A stretch of DNA of 50,212 nt from JAUIGE01 sp045106685 (GTDB lineage: Bacteria > Bacteroidota > Bacteroidia > J057): contig JBGCFB010000094.1 in the NCBI GenBank assembly GCA_045106685.1, positions 1 through 50,212 on the forward strand, written 5' to 3'. The notes under the pieces were generated by a model. That model was not told where the DNA came from, searched no databases, and was given only the letters and a program-made list of their open reading frames with translations. A program made the position numbers and the translations under genes. Below, piece by piece: positions 16,433-25,189 of this stretch (position 1 is its first letter; every line of letters starts with the position of its first letter).

Positions 16433-16927
16433 ATGAATCTCCTGAATCAAAATCATAAAACTGAACAGACCGTTGCAGCCCTAAATGAACTTTTAGCCAA
16501 CCTACACATACATTATCAAAAACTGCGCAACTATCATTGGAACGTACAAGGCGAGCACTTTTTCAATCTTCATAACAAGTTTGAGGAAATGTATAACGCC
16601 GTAAAGATTCGCATTGACGAAGTTGCAGAGCGCATCCTTACTTTAGGAAGTCATCCAGTCTCTACCCTCTCTGAGTACCTTGAGGCTTCTATGATAAAAG
16701 AAACTCGTTACGGCCTCTCTGATACGGAAATGGTAGAATCGATTTCAGGCGATATCCGGATTCTCGTAATGAAGATGCGCGCCGTACTGGAACACTCCAA
16801 TCGTGACTATGACAATGGAACCGAGGATATGATCACAGGCTATATCGCTGCTTCTGAAAAAGACCATTGGATGCTCTCAGCTTTCTTGAATAGAAAGCTT
16901 GAGCCTGCAAAATTACACATGAATTAA
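16433..16927 (+). CDS. dps: Dps family ferritin-like DNA-protection protein
   Basis: This 164-residue protein has the Dps length and signature: NYHWNVQGEHFFNLHNKFEE, followed by DEVAERILTLG. These supply the His, Asp and Glu residues of the inter-subunit ferroxidase site (conserved HW-x-V-x-G-x-x-F-x-x-L-H and D-x-x-A-E-R). Dps dodecamers oxidise and store iron using H2O2 and shield DNA in starvation or oxidative stress. The C-terminus ends with the usual helix containing DHWMLSAFL. It sits between a helical lipoprotein and an MscS channel on the same strand, with gaps of 67 and 81 nt. Confidence 0.95.
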   Translation: MNLLNQNHKTEQTVAALNELLANLHIHYQKLRNYHWNVQGEHFFNLHNKFEEMYNAVKIRIDEVAERILTLGSHPVSTLSEYLEASMIKETRYGLSDTEMVESISGDIRILVMKMRAVLEHSNRDYDNGTEDMITGYIAASEKDHWMLSAFLNRKLEPAKLHMN

Positions 16928-17008
16928 AATGAGTGGTAGCGGATGCAGACTGGGGTTATCCTTACGCTGTATCCGTTTTTCTTATTTCCTCTCATATTAA
17001 CTCAAGCA

Positions 17009-17917
17009 ATGGATTTCAACACACTCATTAACGAACTATTAGACAAGCTATACGGTTGGGCAGAATCTTTTGTCCTGCTGCTTCCAAACCTTGTTGTTGC
17101 AATCGCTGTAGTGCTCGCTTTCTGGGGTATATCAAGGCTTGCAAGCAAGGCTGCCAAGTCTATTATCCAGCGGCTGTCAAAGAATCGTGCTATCAACCGA
17201 TTGGTTACGAATTTGACCTCGTTTATTATCTTATCAATTGGCCTTTTTATAGGATTAAGCATTCTGAATCTGGATAAAGCTGTCACCTCGCTGCTTGCCG
17301 GAGCAGGTGTCATAGGGCTTGCTTTGGGATTTGCCTTTCAGGATATCTCAGCAAACTTTATTTCAGGCCTTTTAGTAGGAATTCGTAAGCCATATAAACA
17401 CGGGGACCATATCCAGTCTAATGGATACGAAGGTATTGTGACAGACATCACCCTAAGAAATACTGCTATAAAAACCTTTCAAGGACAAGAGGTGCTTATC
17501 CCTAACAAGGAAATGTACCAGGAGCCACTTGTGAACTTCTCATCTCGTGGAGAGCGGCGTGTAGATCTGGAAGTGGGGGTTTCATATAAAGATGATCTTG
17601 ACAAGGTTGAAAAAATCACCAAAGAGGCGATTACTGGCATAGAAGGAGTGAATAAGAACAGAGATATCTCCGTGTTTTTTAAAGAATTTGGCGGTAGTTC
17701 TATCAATCTGACTGCTAACTTCTGGCTTGATACCTGCGCTCAACCAGGGTTTTTGGGTACACGTAGTAATGTTATCAAGGCGTTGAAAAAAGCATATGAT
17801 AATGAAGGTATTAGCATTCCTTTCCCTATCCGTACACTAGACTTCGGCATTGAAGGCGGCAAGTCTCTTAGGGCGATGCTGACCGATACTGGTCCGACTT
17901 CTAGTAATAGCAAATAG
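17009..17917 (+). CDS. mscS: Small-conductance mechanosensitive channel, MscS family
   Basis: The start is placed at ATG 17009 (MDFNTLINELLDKLYGWAE), giving 302 residues, close to E. coli MscS (286). The upstream in-frame ATG at 16943 would add 22 hydrophobic residues right behind the dps stop and is less likely. TM1 is FVLLLPNLVVAIAVVLAFWG and TM2 is LTSFIILSIGLFIGLSILNL. The pore-lining TM3 has the Gly/Ala ladder LLAGAGVIGLALGFAFQDISANFISG. The beta domain follows, with KHGDHIQSNGYEGIVTDI and LIPNKEM. The heptameric channel opens at high membrane tension to release solutes on hypo-osmotic shock. Confidence 0.95.
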   Translation: MDFNTLINELLDKLYGWAESFVLLLPNLVVAIAVVLAFWGISRLASKAAKSIIQRLSKNRAINRLVTNLTSFIILSIGLFIGLSILNLDKAVTSLLAGAGVIGLALGFAFQDISANFISGLLVGIRKPYKHGDHIQSNGYEGIVTDITLRNTAIKTFQGQEVLIPNKEMYQEPLVNFSSRGERRVDLEVGVSYKDDLDKVEKITKEAITGIEGVNKNRDISVFFKEFGGSSINLTANFWLDTCAQPGFLGTRSNVIKALKKAYDNEGISIPFPIRTLDFGIEGGKSLRAMLTDTGPTSSNSK

Positions 17918-18017
17918 AACAAAGTCCAATAAGGTATTATCGAGAAGGATATTATCCCAGACCTAAAAATTACTTGTATATTCGTGCCGTCATTATTCCA
18001 TGATTATACCAAGTTCT

Positions 18018-18512
18018 ATGATAACCAGAAGGCAGATTCGGGCGAAAGTCATGCAGGCTATATATGCACAGATGTCCTCACAGGACACGCCTGAAGTCAC
18101 ATTTAATAAGCTCCTACTAGAATCGGAGGAGCAACTGAAGGAAGTTGAAGCACAAAAAACGCTCTCCGGCGATATTCAGCTTTTACACGGACTTTTTTAT
18201 GAGTCTATCAAAAACGCCAAAATGTTCGATGAGATGATCATCAACAAGGCTGCCAACTGGGAACTCGAGCGCATTGCGTGGGTTGATCGTATCCTCATGC
18301 ATATGGGAATATGCGAGATGTTGAATTTCGATGAGATTCCTATTAAGGTGACCATAAACGAATACCTTGAGCTTGCCAAGCAGTTTAGCACACCTAAAAG
18401 TTCCAAGTTCATTAACGGAATTTTGGACTCCTTACACAACGACTTCAAGCGCGACGGAAAGATCATCAAGCGAGGCAGAGGCCTTATTGATCATTCCAAG
18501 ACAGAAAAATAA
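18018..18512 (+). CDS. nusB: Transcription antitermination factor NusB
   Basis: The start at ATG 18018 (MITRRQIRAKVMQAIYA) matches the usual beginning of NusB, where the Arg-rich first helix binds boxA RNA; an in-frame ATG at 18000 adds six residues. The predicted protein has 164 residues, all helical. It ends in the NusB C-terminal signature (TINEYLELAKQFSTPKSSKF, then INGILDSL). With NusE (S10), NusB binds boxA of rRNA leaders and prevents premature termination. TATATTCG upstream of 18000 is a 7/8 match to the Bacteroidota -7 box. The DUF1573 gene follows with its own promoter. Confidence 0.94.
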   Translation: MITRRQIRAKVMQAIYAQMSSQDTPEVTFNKLLLESEEQLKEVEAQKTLSGDIQLLHGLFYESIKNAKMFDEMIINKAANWELERIAWVDRILMHMGICEMLNFDEIPIKVTINEYLELAKQFSTPKSSKFINGILDSLHNDFKRDGKIIKRGRGLIDHSKTEK

Positions 18513-18546
18513 TCAACTAAACTTTTAGTAGTAAGATTTTTTTCTA

Positions 18547-18554
18547 TATCTTTG
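18547..18554 (+). promoter_or_regulatory. Bacteroidota -7 promoter box for the DUF1573 gene
   Basis: TATCTTTG matches the TAnnTTTG consensus exactly and lies 35 nt before the start codon at 18590. The -33 region (around 18523) is T-rich but lacks a clear TTTG. Confidence 0.65.
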
Positions 18555-18589
18555 TTGCACATTCATTTAAAACAAAATTAAAATCAGAC

Positions 18590-19126
18590 ATGAAAAAGAT
18601 TGCGATTGCACTCTTGGCCGTACTTTTGGCCGTTGGAATGACTTCTTGTGATAAGTCAAATTCACCAGAAGGTGGAGACGAGGCTGCACCTGCTACAGAT
18701 GCAACTGCTGCAACTAATCCTGCCGCTACACCAGCAACTACTCCTCCGCCAGAGCCACAGAAGCCAGGATACCAGGAGAAAGCTGAGAACATGGCAGCAT
18801 CTACTGCTTCATGGAACACAGAAGAGTATAACTGGGGTAAAGTAACAGATGGCGAAATTGTACGCCACACCTTTACATTTACAAACAACGGTTCTGAGCC
18901 TCTTCAGATTCAGAACGCACGCGCAAGCTGTGGTTGTACTACTCCAGCCTATTCAAAGGAGCCTATCGCTCCGGGCGAAAGTGGTGAGATCCAGGTTGAG
19001 TTTAACTCAAAAGGCCGTGTAGGTCTTCAGAACAAAACTGTTACTGTAACAGGTAACTTCGAAGGTGGTATCAACAAGACTCTCCGTATCAAAGGAGAAG
19101 TTGCTGCTGCTGAAGGTGGTAAGTAA
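18590..19126 (+). CDS. DUF1573 lipoprotein
   Basis: The 178-residue protein starts with a lipobox signal (KIAIALLAVLLAVGMTSC), the lipidated Cys being residue 20. A low-complexity Ala/Thr/Pro linker (residues about 30-60) follows, then one DUF1573 domain: YNWGKVTDGEIVRHTFTFTN, LQIQNARASCGCTTPAYS, PIAPGESGEIQVEFNSKGR. The paired cysteines of SCGC are typical. DUF1573 is an Ig-like periplasmic or surface domain widespread in Bacteroidota, related in fold to ASH/MSP domains. The function is not established. It is monocistronic, with its own promoter (18547) and terminator (19146-19182). Confidence 0.9.
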   Translation: MKKIAIALLAVLLAVGMTSCDKSNSPEGGDEAAPATDATAATNPAATPATTPPPEPQKPGYQEKAENMAASTASWNTEEYNWGKVTDGEIVRHTFTFTNNGSEPLQIQNARASCGCTTPAYSKEPIAPGESGEIQVEFNSKGRVGLQNKTVTVTGNFEGGINKTLRIKGEVAAAEGGK

Positions 19127-19145
19127 GATCTACTACTTAGCACAC

Positions 19146-19182
19146 AAAAAACGAGTCAACCCAATGGGTTGACTCGTTTTTT
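19146..19182 (+). terminator. Strong rho-independent terminator after DUF1573 gene
   Basis: ACGAGTCAACCC and GGGTTGACTCGT pair perfectly around the loop AAT, extended by A and T tails, with a run of eight T on the plus strand. The A-run on the other side would let it also act on the convergent strand. Confidence 0.9.
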
Positions 19183-19197
19183 TTATGAGCGATTTTT

Positions 19198-19311
19198 GGT
19201 AGCTGAGTCCCGAGATCGGGAAAGCCACCTCGATCTGTGCCGTTGGCACTGTTCCCTTCGGCTCCGCTCAGGGAACGGTTGCGACGGTGGCTGAGCGGAG
19301 CCGAAGCCACC
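19198..19311. repeat. Palindromic repeat cluster (GGTGGC...GCCACC modules)
   Basis: Module 1: GGTAGCTGAG, an inner palindrome TCCCGA-GA-TCGGGA (19208-19221), then AAAGCCACC. Module 2: GTTCCC (19251-19256), a 14-nt loop and GGGAAC (19271-19276). Module 3: GGTGGC (19286-19291), a 14-nt loop and GCCACC (19306-19311). The loop of module 2 (TTCGGCTCCGCTCA) is the exact reverse complement of the loop of module 3 (TGAGCGGAGCCGAA). A small GTGCC-GTT-GGCAC hairpin lies at 19237-19249. The cluster fills the gap between two convergent genes and ends exactly at the pepP stop codon. Confidence 0.75.
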
Positions 19312-20712
19312 TTACCCTATCGCAGCGGCGCGCACAGTCTCCACATCTTCTACAGTCTTGGGAGCAGCTTCACCAAGTAATTGGCCGCCAGTCTCAGTGA
19401 TCAGATAATCATCCTCGATGCGGATACCACCGAAATCGCGATACTCATCAATTCGATCATAGTTAAGAAAAGATTCAAATTTTCCTTCGTTGCGCCACAT
19501 GTCGGTGAGTTCCGGAATAAAGTAAATTCCTGGCTCGACGGTCAGCACAAAGCCAGGCTCAAGCCTGCGGCCCAAGCGTAGATACGCCGTTCCAAACAGA
19601 TCGCTTCGCGTGATTTCTTCATTATAACCGACATAGTTTTCTCCGAGGTCCTCCATGTCATGCACATCGATGCCCATCATGTGGCCTAAGCCGTGAGGGA
19701 AAAACAGAGCATGTGCGCCCGCAGCGACTGCTTCCGCAGGATCGCCTTTCATCAGACCAAGATCGGAGAGTCCCTGGGCTATCACGATTGCAGATCGGTT
19801 ATGCACATCACGGTACGCAACTCCCGGTGCCAGCATATCGATGGCCGCCATCTGAGAATCCAGCACGATCTGGTACACTTCGCGCTGCTTTTGTGTAAAA
19901 GACTTACCCGTAGGAAATGTACGCGTCATGTCCCCAACATAGCGTGAAGGAATTTCTGCCCCGGTATCGACAAGGAGTAGCCTGCCTTCTTCCAGAATAT
20001 TATGGTGGTGGTGGTTATGAAGTGTTTGCCCATCTACTGAACAAATGATCGGGAAAGAAAGGTCGCCATCTGCAGCAAGCGCAATCGCCCTTGCCTGTGC
20101 GGCCACTTCCGCTTCCAGCATACCTGGCTTAGTCACCTCCATCGCGCGGCGGTGCATACGCGACGTAACAGTAGTTGCCTTCTCCAACTCAGCAACCTCC
20201 TCAGCAGACTTAATCGATCGCTGCGCTACGACAGCCTTAATCAAGGTTGTTGATGCTTTTGACTTGGCGTCAGCAGGCTTGATATATAGCCAGCGCTGAA
20301 GCTCGATCATATTCTCGCCTCGATAAGGAGGAAGAAAATGAACTTCGCGTCCTTTCGTTCGGGCACTTGCAAGATGTGCTCCCAGGTTTGCATATGTATC
20401 GGTGCGGCCGACTCCTACCTGACTTGCCTGTTCGGCGATCGTAGTCTGTGGACCTGTCCACACGATATCATCCATGGTAAGCTCATCACCAAAGACGGTG
20501 ACTTCCCCACTTTCGCAATCCAATATCGCACCAAGACCAGTCCGGTCGATTCCGAAATAGTACAAAAACGTACTATCCTGACGGAAGCGGTAGGTATTAG
20601 CTTTGTAGTTCATGGGAGCTTCTCCATTTCCCATTAACAAAATCAGACCTGTCTGAACGCGGTTCATTAAAGTCTGGCGGCGCTGCGTATATGTTTCTTT
20701 TGAAAAAATCAT
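19312..20712 (-). CDS. pepP: Xaa-Pro aminopeptidase (aminopeptidase P), M24B family
   Basis: The 466-residue cytoplasmic enzyme removes an N-terminal residue when proline is second. The N-terminal AMP_N domain has NYKANTYRFRQDSTFLYYFG and is followed by the pita-bread catalytic domain. Its five dinuclear-metal ligands are visible in order: Asp in LLVDTGAEIPSRY, Asp in GDMTRTFP, His in FPHGLGHMMGIDVHD, Glu in LTVEPGIYFIP and Glu in GGIRIEDDYLIT. A His-rich patch (LHNHHHHN) precedes the first ligand. Length and motifs fit E. coli PepP (441 residues). It is divergent from porU, with 222 nt between the starts, and its stop codon touches the palindromic cluster 19198-19311. Confidence 0.95.
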   Translation of the reverse strand: MIFSKETYTQRRQTLMNRVQTGLILLMGNGEAPMNYKANTYRFRQDSTFLYYFGIDRTGLGAILDCESGEVTVFGDELTMDDIVWTGPQTTIAEQASQVGVGRTDTYANLGAHLASARTKGREVHFLPPYRGENMIELQRWLYIKPADAKSKASTTLIKAVVAQRSIKSAEEVAELEKATTVTSRMHRRAMEVTKPGMLEAEVAAQARAIALAADGDLSFPIICSVDGQTLHNHHHHNILEEGRLLLVDTGAEIPSRYVGDMTRTFPTGKSFTQKQREVYQIVLDSQMAAIDMLAPGVAYRDVHNRSAIVIAQGLSDLGLMKGDPAEAVAAGAHALFFPHGLGHMMGIDVHDMEDLGENYVGYNEEITRSDLFGTAYLRLGRRLEPGFVLTVEPGIYFIPELTDMWRNEGKFESFLNYDRIDEYRDFGGIRIEDDYLITETGGQLLGEAAPKTVEDVETVRAAAIG

Positions 20713-20891
20713 TCTTGGCTAGATTTCAATTAAGAGGCTAAAAGTACATAAATTTAGTCCTTCAAATGACATACACCTTAAGCGCTTTTTTGCTTTTTGG
20801 GTAATACCCAACGATTCATCAAAACCACACGTTAGCTCATTCGAACCGTGTTTGAAAAAAAGTCTACCAAATTTTAACACAAAACAGGTCT

Positions 20892-20910
20892 TAGTTTTGT
20901 TGTAATTTTG
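20892..20910 (+). promoter_or_regulatory. Two adjacent -7 boxes for porU
   Basis: TAGTTTTG (20892-20899) and TAATTTTG (20903-20910) both match TAnnTTTG exactly, 24-35 nt before the porU start codon. Which one is used cannot be told; no clear -33 TTTG is seen at the best spacing. Confidence 0.55.
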
Positions 20911-20934
20911 GAACACATCATTATAAATAAGGAT

Positions 20935-23900
20935 ATGCGAAATTTCTGGAACTGGACAATTATATTGGGCCTGATGCTCATTGGTAGCACTGCGCTTTCG
21001 CAGCGTAGTTATACAGAAACATCAGTATTAAGTCAGGGAACCTGGTATAAACTAGCCCTGACAAGTACAGGTGTATACAAGCTAGACCAAAGCTACTTGC
21101 AGCAGATGGGAATCAATGTGAACAATATTGATCCTCGTAACATCCAAATGTTTGGTCATGACGGAGGGATGCTCCCTCAACTCAATGGTACAGATCGTCA
21201 CGACGACCTCGCAGAGATGTCGATTGAGGTTACGGGGCAAGATGATGGTAGTTTTGATAACGGCGATGCCATTCGCTTTTATGCCAGAGGCCCTCACGTC
21301 TGGAACTACAATTCAAGTAATAATTTATTTCGTCACAGCTACAACTTATATAGTGACTCTATGTATGTATTCCTTCATATAGGAAATACAGCTGGAAAGC
21401 GAGTAGCGATGGCGGCTGACCCAGGTGCTGCTACTTACAGTGTTCCTAGTTTTAGAAGTACCCGTTTTCACGAAGATGAACAGTATAATATCCTCAAATC
21501 TGGTCGCTTCTGGATGGGAGAAAAATTTGACCTTACTGTTGAGCGTAATTTTACATTCAACCTTCCTGACATAGACCCAAATGGAGCCGTACGCGTTACC
21601 ATTCGTGCAGGAGCACGCTCAGGCCGAAGTACACGCATGCGCGTATCTATAAATGGTGGAGATACCGGCGATCTTCCTTTCGGATCAGTGTCAATAGATC
21701 GCTACGAAGCTCGCTTTAAACGCAATACAGCAAAAGAGTTTACTGTAGCTGCCAATAGTACAAATGGGGCTTTGAGCCTTGATCTTACTTATGATAAGTC
21801 TGGCGACCAGCTTGCTGAGGCCTGGCTAGATTGGATTGAAGTGGACTATGATCGTGCACCTAATCTCTCTGGAGAAAATGCTCGCCTGATGACATTGACT
21901 AGCGGGGTAGATAGTGGTGCTGTAGCAAGTCTAACATTCCAGAATGCATCTTCCAATTCGCAAGTTTGGGACGTAACGGAACCAACTGAGCCTAAAGCGC
22001 TTTCACTCAATGTAAGCGGTGGCACAGCAACTGCCAATATCGATGCCTCTGTACCACGTCACTTGCTTAGTTTTAGTTCAAATTTTTCCAGCCCTGCTTC
22101 ATGGCGCACCGTTGCAAATCAGAATTTACACCAAAAAGAGTCCGTTGACTATCTGATCATCACACACCCGCTATTTAGGGATGCGGCTGAAAAGCTTGCG
22201 GCGATGCATGCTGAAAAGTATAACCAGACTACCAAAATCGTTTATCCTTCTCAGATTTATAATGAGTTTTCCTCCGGGACTCAGGATGTTACGGCGATCC
22301 GTGATTACATCAAGATGATCTATGATCGTTCTGGTGGCTCTCAGCCGGAGGCTGTTTGCCTGTTGGGCGACGGAACCTATGATTATAAAAATATCACCAA
22401 AGCTGAGCAGCATCGCAATTTTGTCCTCACTTATCAAAGTCGCGAGTCCGATGTCCCAACGACATCATACACCAGCGATGACTTCTTTGGTTTTATGGAA
22501 GCAAACGAGGGGAACTGGGGAGAAGGAGCAGGCTACGGACTGCGCCATGAATATGGACATACGATTGATGTGCCTATAGGGCGCTTGCCAGTAGAAACAT
22601 CCGAAGAAGCCAATGATTTGGTTAACAAGCTTATCGCCTATGTAGAAAATCCGACAGAAAACTTTGGTGACTGGAGACAACGCCTGGTGCTTGTAGGAGA
22701 TTATAAGGAATTGGATGGAGACCTTCATATGCGTCAGGCAGATTCATACGCGCCGATTATTCAGCAGCGTAGCCCGAACACGAATATTGACAAAATCTAC
22801 CTCGATAATTATCCCTCTGAGAATACTGCCGGAGGCCTTAAGTTTCCTGATGCGCGTCGCGCTATGCTCGATCAGTTTGATCGTGGAGCGCTTTTCCTAA
22901 ACTATACGGGGCACGGAGGAGAAAATGCATGGTCTAATGCAACCTTACTTTCGCTTGCTGATATCGAAGCGATGAAAAATGGCCCACGTCAGCCCTGCGT
23001 GGTGACCGCAACTTGCGAGTTTGGACGTTGGGATGATCACACATTCCGTTCAGGTGGTGAGTTGTTTTTGCTAAAAGGAGATGGCGGGGCGATTGCGATG
23101 TTTACCACAGTTCGCTTGGTATATTCTTATCCTAATAAGCAGTTGAATACAAACTTCTATAAAGAGGCGTTTACCTTCAATGAAGAAAAAGGACGCATGC
23201 CTACGGTTGGAGAGATCATGATGAAAACCAAGAACACGACCTTCCAAACCAGCGGAAACGATATTAACTCCCGTAACTTCACACTCCTGGGAGACCCTGG
23301 ATTGGTCTTGGCATACCCTCGCCTCAAAGCCGCGATTACAGCAATCAATGATATTCCACTCGATCCTACTGTGCCAGACACATTGCGTTCGCTTGGGAAA
23401 ATTCGTGTAGAAGGTGTCATCACGGATGATCAGGGCAATGCCTATCCTAACTTCAATGGCGACATGGCCATCACAGTTTTTGATAAGCCCAATACATATT
23501 TCGGGCGCTTGGTGCCAAGTTTTGATTTTCAGTGGCAGAACAGTCGTATATTCAATGGAAACGTGTCGGTCGTAGATGGTGCATTCTCATTTGAATTTGT
23601 TACACCATTAGATGTGTCTTACCAGGAAGGAAAAGGTAAAATCAGCCTTTACTTCCATAATGAAGAAATCGATGGCGGAGGCGCTTACGATAATCTTATT
23701 ATTGGAGGAACTGCTGCCAACGTGGACCCAGACAATGAAGGACCTACAGTGCAACTGTTTATGAATGATGAATTCTGGAAAGATGGAGGCACGACTGGCC
23801 CAAGTCCATACTTGTATGCCAAGCTGTTTGACGAGAGTGGTATCAATACAGCCACAGGAGGCATTGGCCACGAACTGATCAGTTTCCTTGATGGAAATGA

Positions 23901-24405
23901 AGAGTCGCCAATCGTTTTGAACGAATACTATACTGCTACCCAGAATGATTACCGGGCGGGAACGGTTTATTATCAGCTAAAAGACCTTGAAGAAGGAAAT
24001 CACACCCTGACCATCCGTGTCTGGGATGTAGCCAATAATCTTGCAGAAGCGAGTACCGACTTTATCGTCACTTCGGACGCTGTGCTTGCCATCACGGAAA
24101 TCATGGGATTCCCTAGTCCAGGTAACCCGGCTGACGGAGACATTGGGATTGTTATAGGACACAATTTCCAGGGAAGAGAACTCGAGGCCGAGGTTCGTAT
24201 CATGTCGGCCGACGGTAAACTCCTTAGGACTTTAACGAGTAGCTTTTTAGCCAATAGTTCATACTACCGTGACATCAAGTGGAACGGCGAAAGCACCGCA
24301 GGACATCCTGTTCCGGCAGGCTTGTATGTATTTGACGTTGTGCTTCGCGATCCAGCAAGCGGACGCGTAGTGCGCAAAGCAAACAAGATGGTCGTGATCC
24401 GATAG
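20935..24405 (+). CDS. porU: Type IX secretion system sortase PorU (C25 gingipain-like peptidase)
   Basis: The start at ATG 20935 gives a signal peptide (MRNFWNWTIILGLMLIGSTA); an in-frame ATG at 20908 lies inside the promoter region. The 1156-residue protein has a long N-terminal beta region (TGVYKLDQSYLQQMGIN is the usual PorU opening). A C25 caspase-like domain follows, with catalytic His660 (LNYTGHGGENAW) and Cys694 (VVTATCEFGRWDD). Ig-like regions come next, and a FlgD-type C-terminal domain (AGLYVFDVVLRD). At the outer membrane PorU cleaves the sorting domain of T9SS cargo and transfers the cargo to surface lipopolysaccharide. The sorting-domain proteins in this window are likely substrates. 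The usual partner porV does not follow; a terminator does. Confidence 0.94.
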   Translation: MRNFWNWTIILGLMLIGSTALSQRSYTETSVLSQGTWYKLALTSTGVYKLDQSYLQQMGINVNNIDPRNIQMFGHDGGMLPQLNGTDRHDDLAEMSIEVTGQDDGSFDNGDAIRFYARGPHVWNYNSSNNLFRHSYNLYSDSMYVFLHIGNTAGKRVAMAADPGAATYSVPSFRSTRFHEDEQYNILKSGRFWMGEKFDLTVERNFTFNLPDIDPNGAVRVTIRAGARSGRSTRMRVSINGGDTGDLPFGSVSIDRYEARFKRNTAKEFTVAANSTNGALSLDLTYDKSGDQLAEAWLDWIEVDYDRAPNLSGENARLMTLTSGVDSGAVASLTFQNASSNSQVWDVTEPTEPKALSLNVSGGTATANIDASVPRHLLSFSSNFSSPASWRTVANQNLHQKESVDYLIITHPLFRDAAEKLAAMHAEKYNQTTKIVYPSQIYNEFSSGTQDVTAIRDYIKMIYDRSGGSQPEAVCLLGDGTYDYKNITKAEQHRNFVLTYQSRESDVPTTSYTSDDFFGFMEANEGNWGEGAGYGLRHEYGHTIDVPIGRLPVETSEEANDLVNKLIAYVENPTENFGDWRQRLVLVGDYKELDGDLHMRQADSYAPIIQQRSPNTNIDKIYLDNYPSENTAGGLKFPDARRAMLDQFDRGALFLNYTGHGGENAWSNATLLSLADIEAMKNGPRQPCVVTATCEFGRWDDHTFRSGGELFLLKGDGGAIAMFTTVRLVYSYPNKQLNTNFYKEAFTFNEEKGRMPTVGEIMMKTKNTTFQTSGNDINSRNFTLLGDPGLVLAYPRLKAAITAINDIPLDPTVPDTLRSLGKIRVEGVITDDQGNAYPNFNGDMAITVFDKPNTYFGRLVPSFDFQWQNSRIFNGNVSVVDGAFSFEFVTPLDVSYQEGKGKISLYFHNEEIDGGGAYDNLIIGGTAANVDPDNEGPTVQLFMNDEFWKDGGTTGPSPYLYAKLFDESGINTATGGIGHELISFLDGNEESPIVLNEYYTATQNDYRAGTVYYQLKDLEEGNHTLTIRVWDVANNLAEASTDFIVTSDAVLAITEIMGFPSPGNPADGDIGIVIGHNFQGRELEAEVRIMSADGKLLRTLTSSFLANSSYYRDIKWNGESTAGHPVPAGLYVFDVVLRDPASGRVVRKANKMVVIR

Positions 24406-24422
24406 TTTGCGATAGCCTTGAT

Positions 24423-24464
24423 AAAAAAAGCCTCCGATCAACTTTCTGATCGGAGGCTTTTTTT
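24423..24464 (+). terminator. Strong rho-independent terminator after porU
   Basis: Arms 24423-24440 and 24447-24464 form a perfect 18-bp stem (AGCCTCCGATCA / TGATCGGAGGCT plus A and T tails) with a 6-nt loop and a run of T. It closes porU as a single-gene unit. Confidence 0.92.
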
Positions 24465-24497
24465 GTGTACTTAATCTTTTGAAAAAGATGGGCAAGC

Positions 24498-24536
24498 ATA
24501 AAACACAAAACCCATTAACTCAAAACACAAAACTGG
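24498..24536. repeat. Word repeat family C, single arm
   Basis: Made of AAAACACAAAAC and AACTCAAAAC words, the complement of the GTTTTGAGT/GTGTTT vocabulary seen at 568-604 and 7193-7276. It ends next to the stop codon of the DUF2911 gene. Confidence 0.55.
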
Positions 24537-24538
24537 TC

Positions 24539-25132
24539 TTACTGCTGAGGCTGAATAGCAAAAGGTATTCGAAGATATTCCCAAGCAAGCTCTACGGTAT
24601 TTTCTTTTCCTCGCAAAAACGCCATGCGCTCTTGTACTTCCGCTGAACGATCTGGTTTAACATTCACGCGTACGATATCCTGGTCCTTATTATATTCAAA
24701 TGCGCCCCACTGATCGGGTTCAGCGTTGAAAATAATAGTCCATTGGTCGGGTTGAGGAACAGTAAAGAAAGCGTAGCGTCCAGCTGGCAAAGGTTGACCC
24801 GAGATTAAAACTGGCTTATCGACCAGAATCGTAGTTGCCTCATTCGCGCCTGTGCGCCACACGTCGTTATACTTCACCAGTTCACCCCAAACCTTACGGC
24901 CTTTTACACCAGGTGACGAATAGTCAACACGTACATAAACTCCCTGGATACTATCTTCAAAGACCTTCGGGGGGCTCGCACGGTTTGCCTTTTCATCGGT
25001 AGGCGGAGCAGTGGTTTCCTCTTTGGTTTCTTCCTGATTTTGCTCAGCTTCAGGCGAAGTGCAAGCCGTCATAGCAAGCAATATAATCAGGATAAACAAC
25101 CCTGAGAATGTGATAGTCTTGTTTAGATGCAT
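24539..25132 (-). CDS. DUF2911 lipoprotein
   Basis: The start at ATG 25130-25132 (MHLNKTITFSG) gives a compact lipobox signal ending AMTAC; an ATG four codons upstream is possible. The 197-residue protein has a Glu/Thr/Pro linker, then the DUF2911 domain: VDYSSPGVKGRKVWGELVKY, DVWRTGANEATTILV, LPAGRYAFFTVPQPDQWTII and AFEYNKDQDIVRVNVKP. DUF2911 is a common Bacteroidota domain of unknown function, often in exported or lipid-anchored proteins. The gene faces away from the DUF1028 gene, with 57 nt between the starts. Confidence 0.9.
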   Translation of the reverse strand: MHLNKTITFSGLFILIILLAMTACTSPEAEQNQEETKEETTAPPTDEKANRASPPKVFEDSIQGVYVRVDYSSPGVKGRKVWGELVKYNDVWRTGANEATTILVDKPVLISGQPLPAGRYAFFTVPQPDQWTIIFNAEPDQWGAFEYNKDQDIVRVNVKPDRSAEVQERMAFLRGKENTVELAWEYLRIPFAIQPQQ

Positions 25133-25189
25133 TATGTTTATCAAGCGATATAGTTAGAATTGAACCATAAAATTAACCAAAAACCACAG

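Noticed and set aside
16943..17008. Upstream start for mscS
   Set aside because: It would add a hydrophobic stretch not found in the family and begins 16 nt after the dps stop; ATG 17009 matches the usual length.
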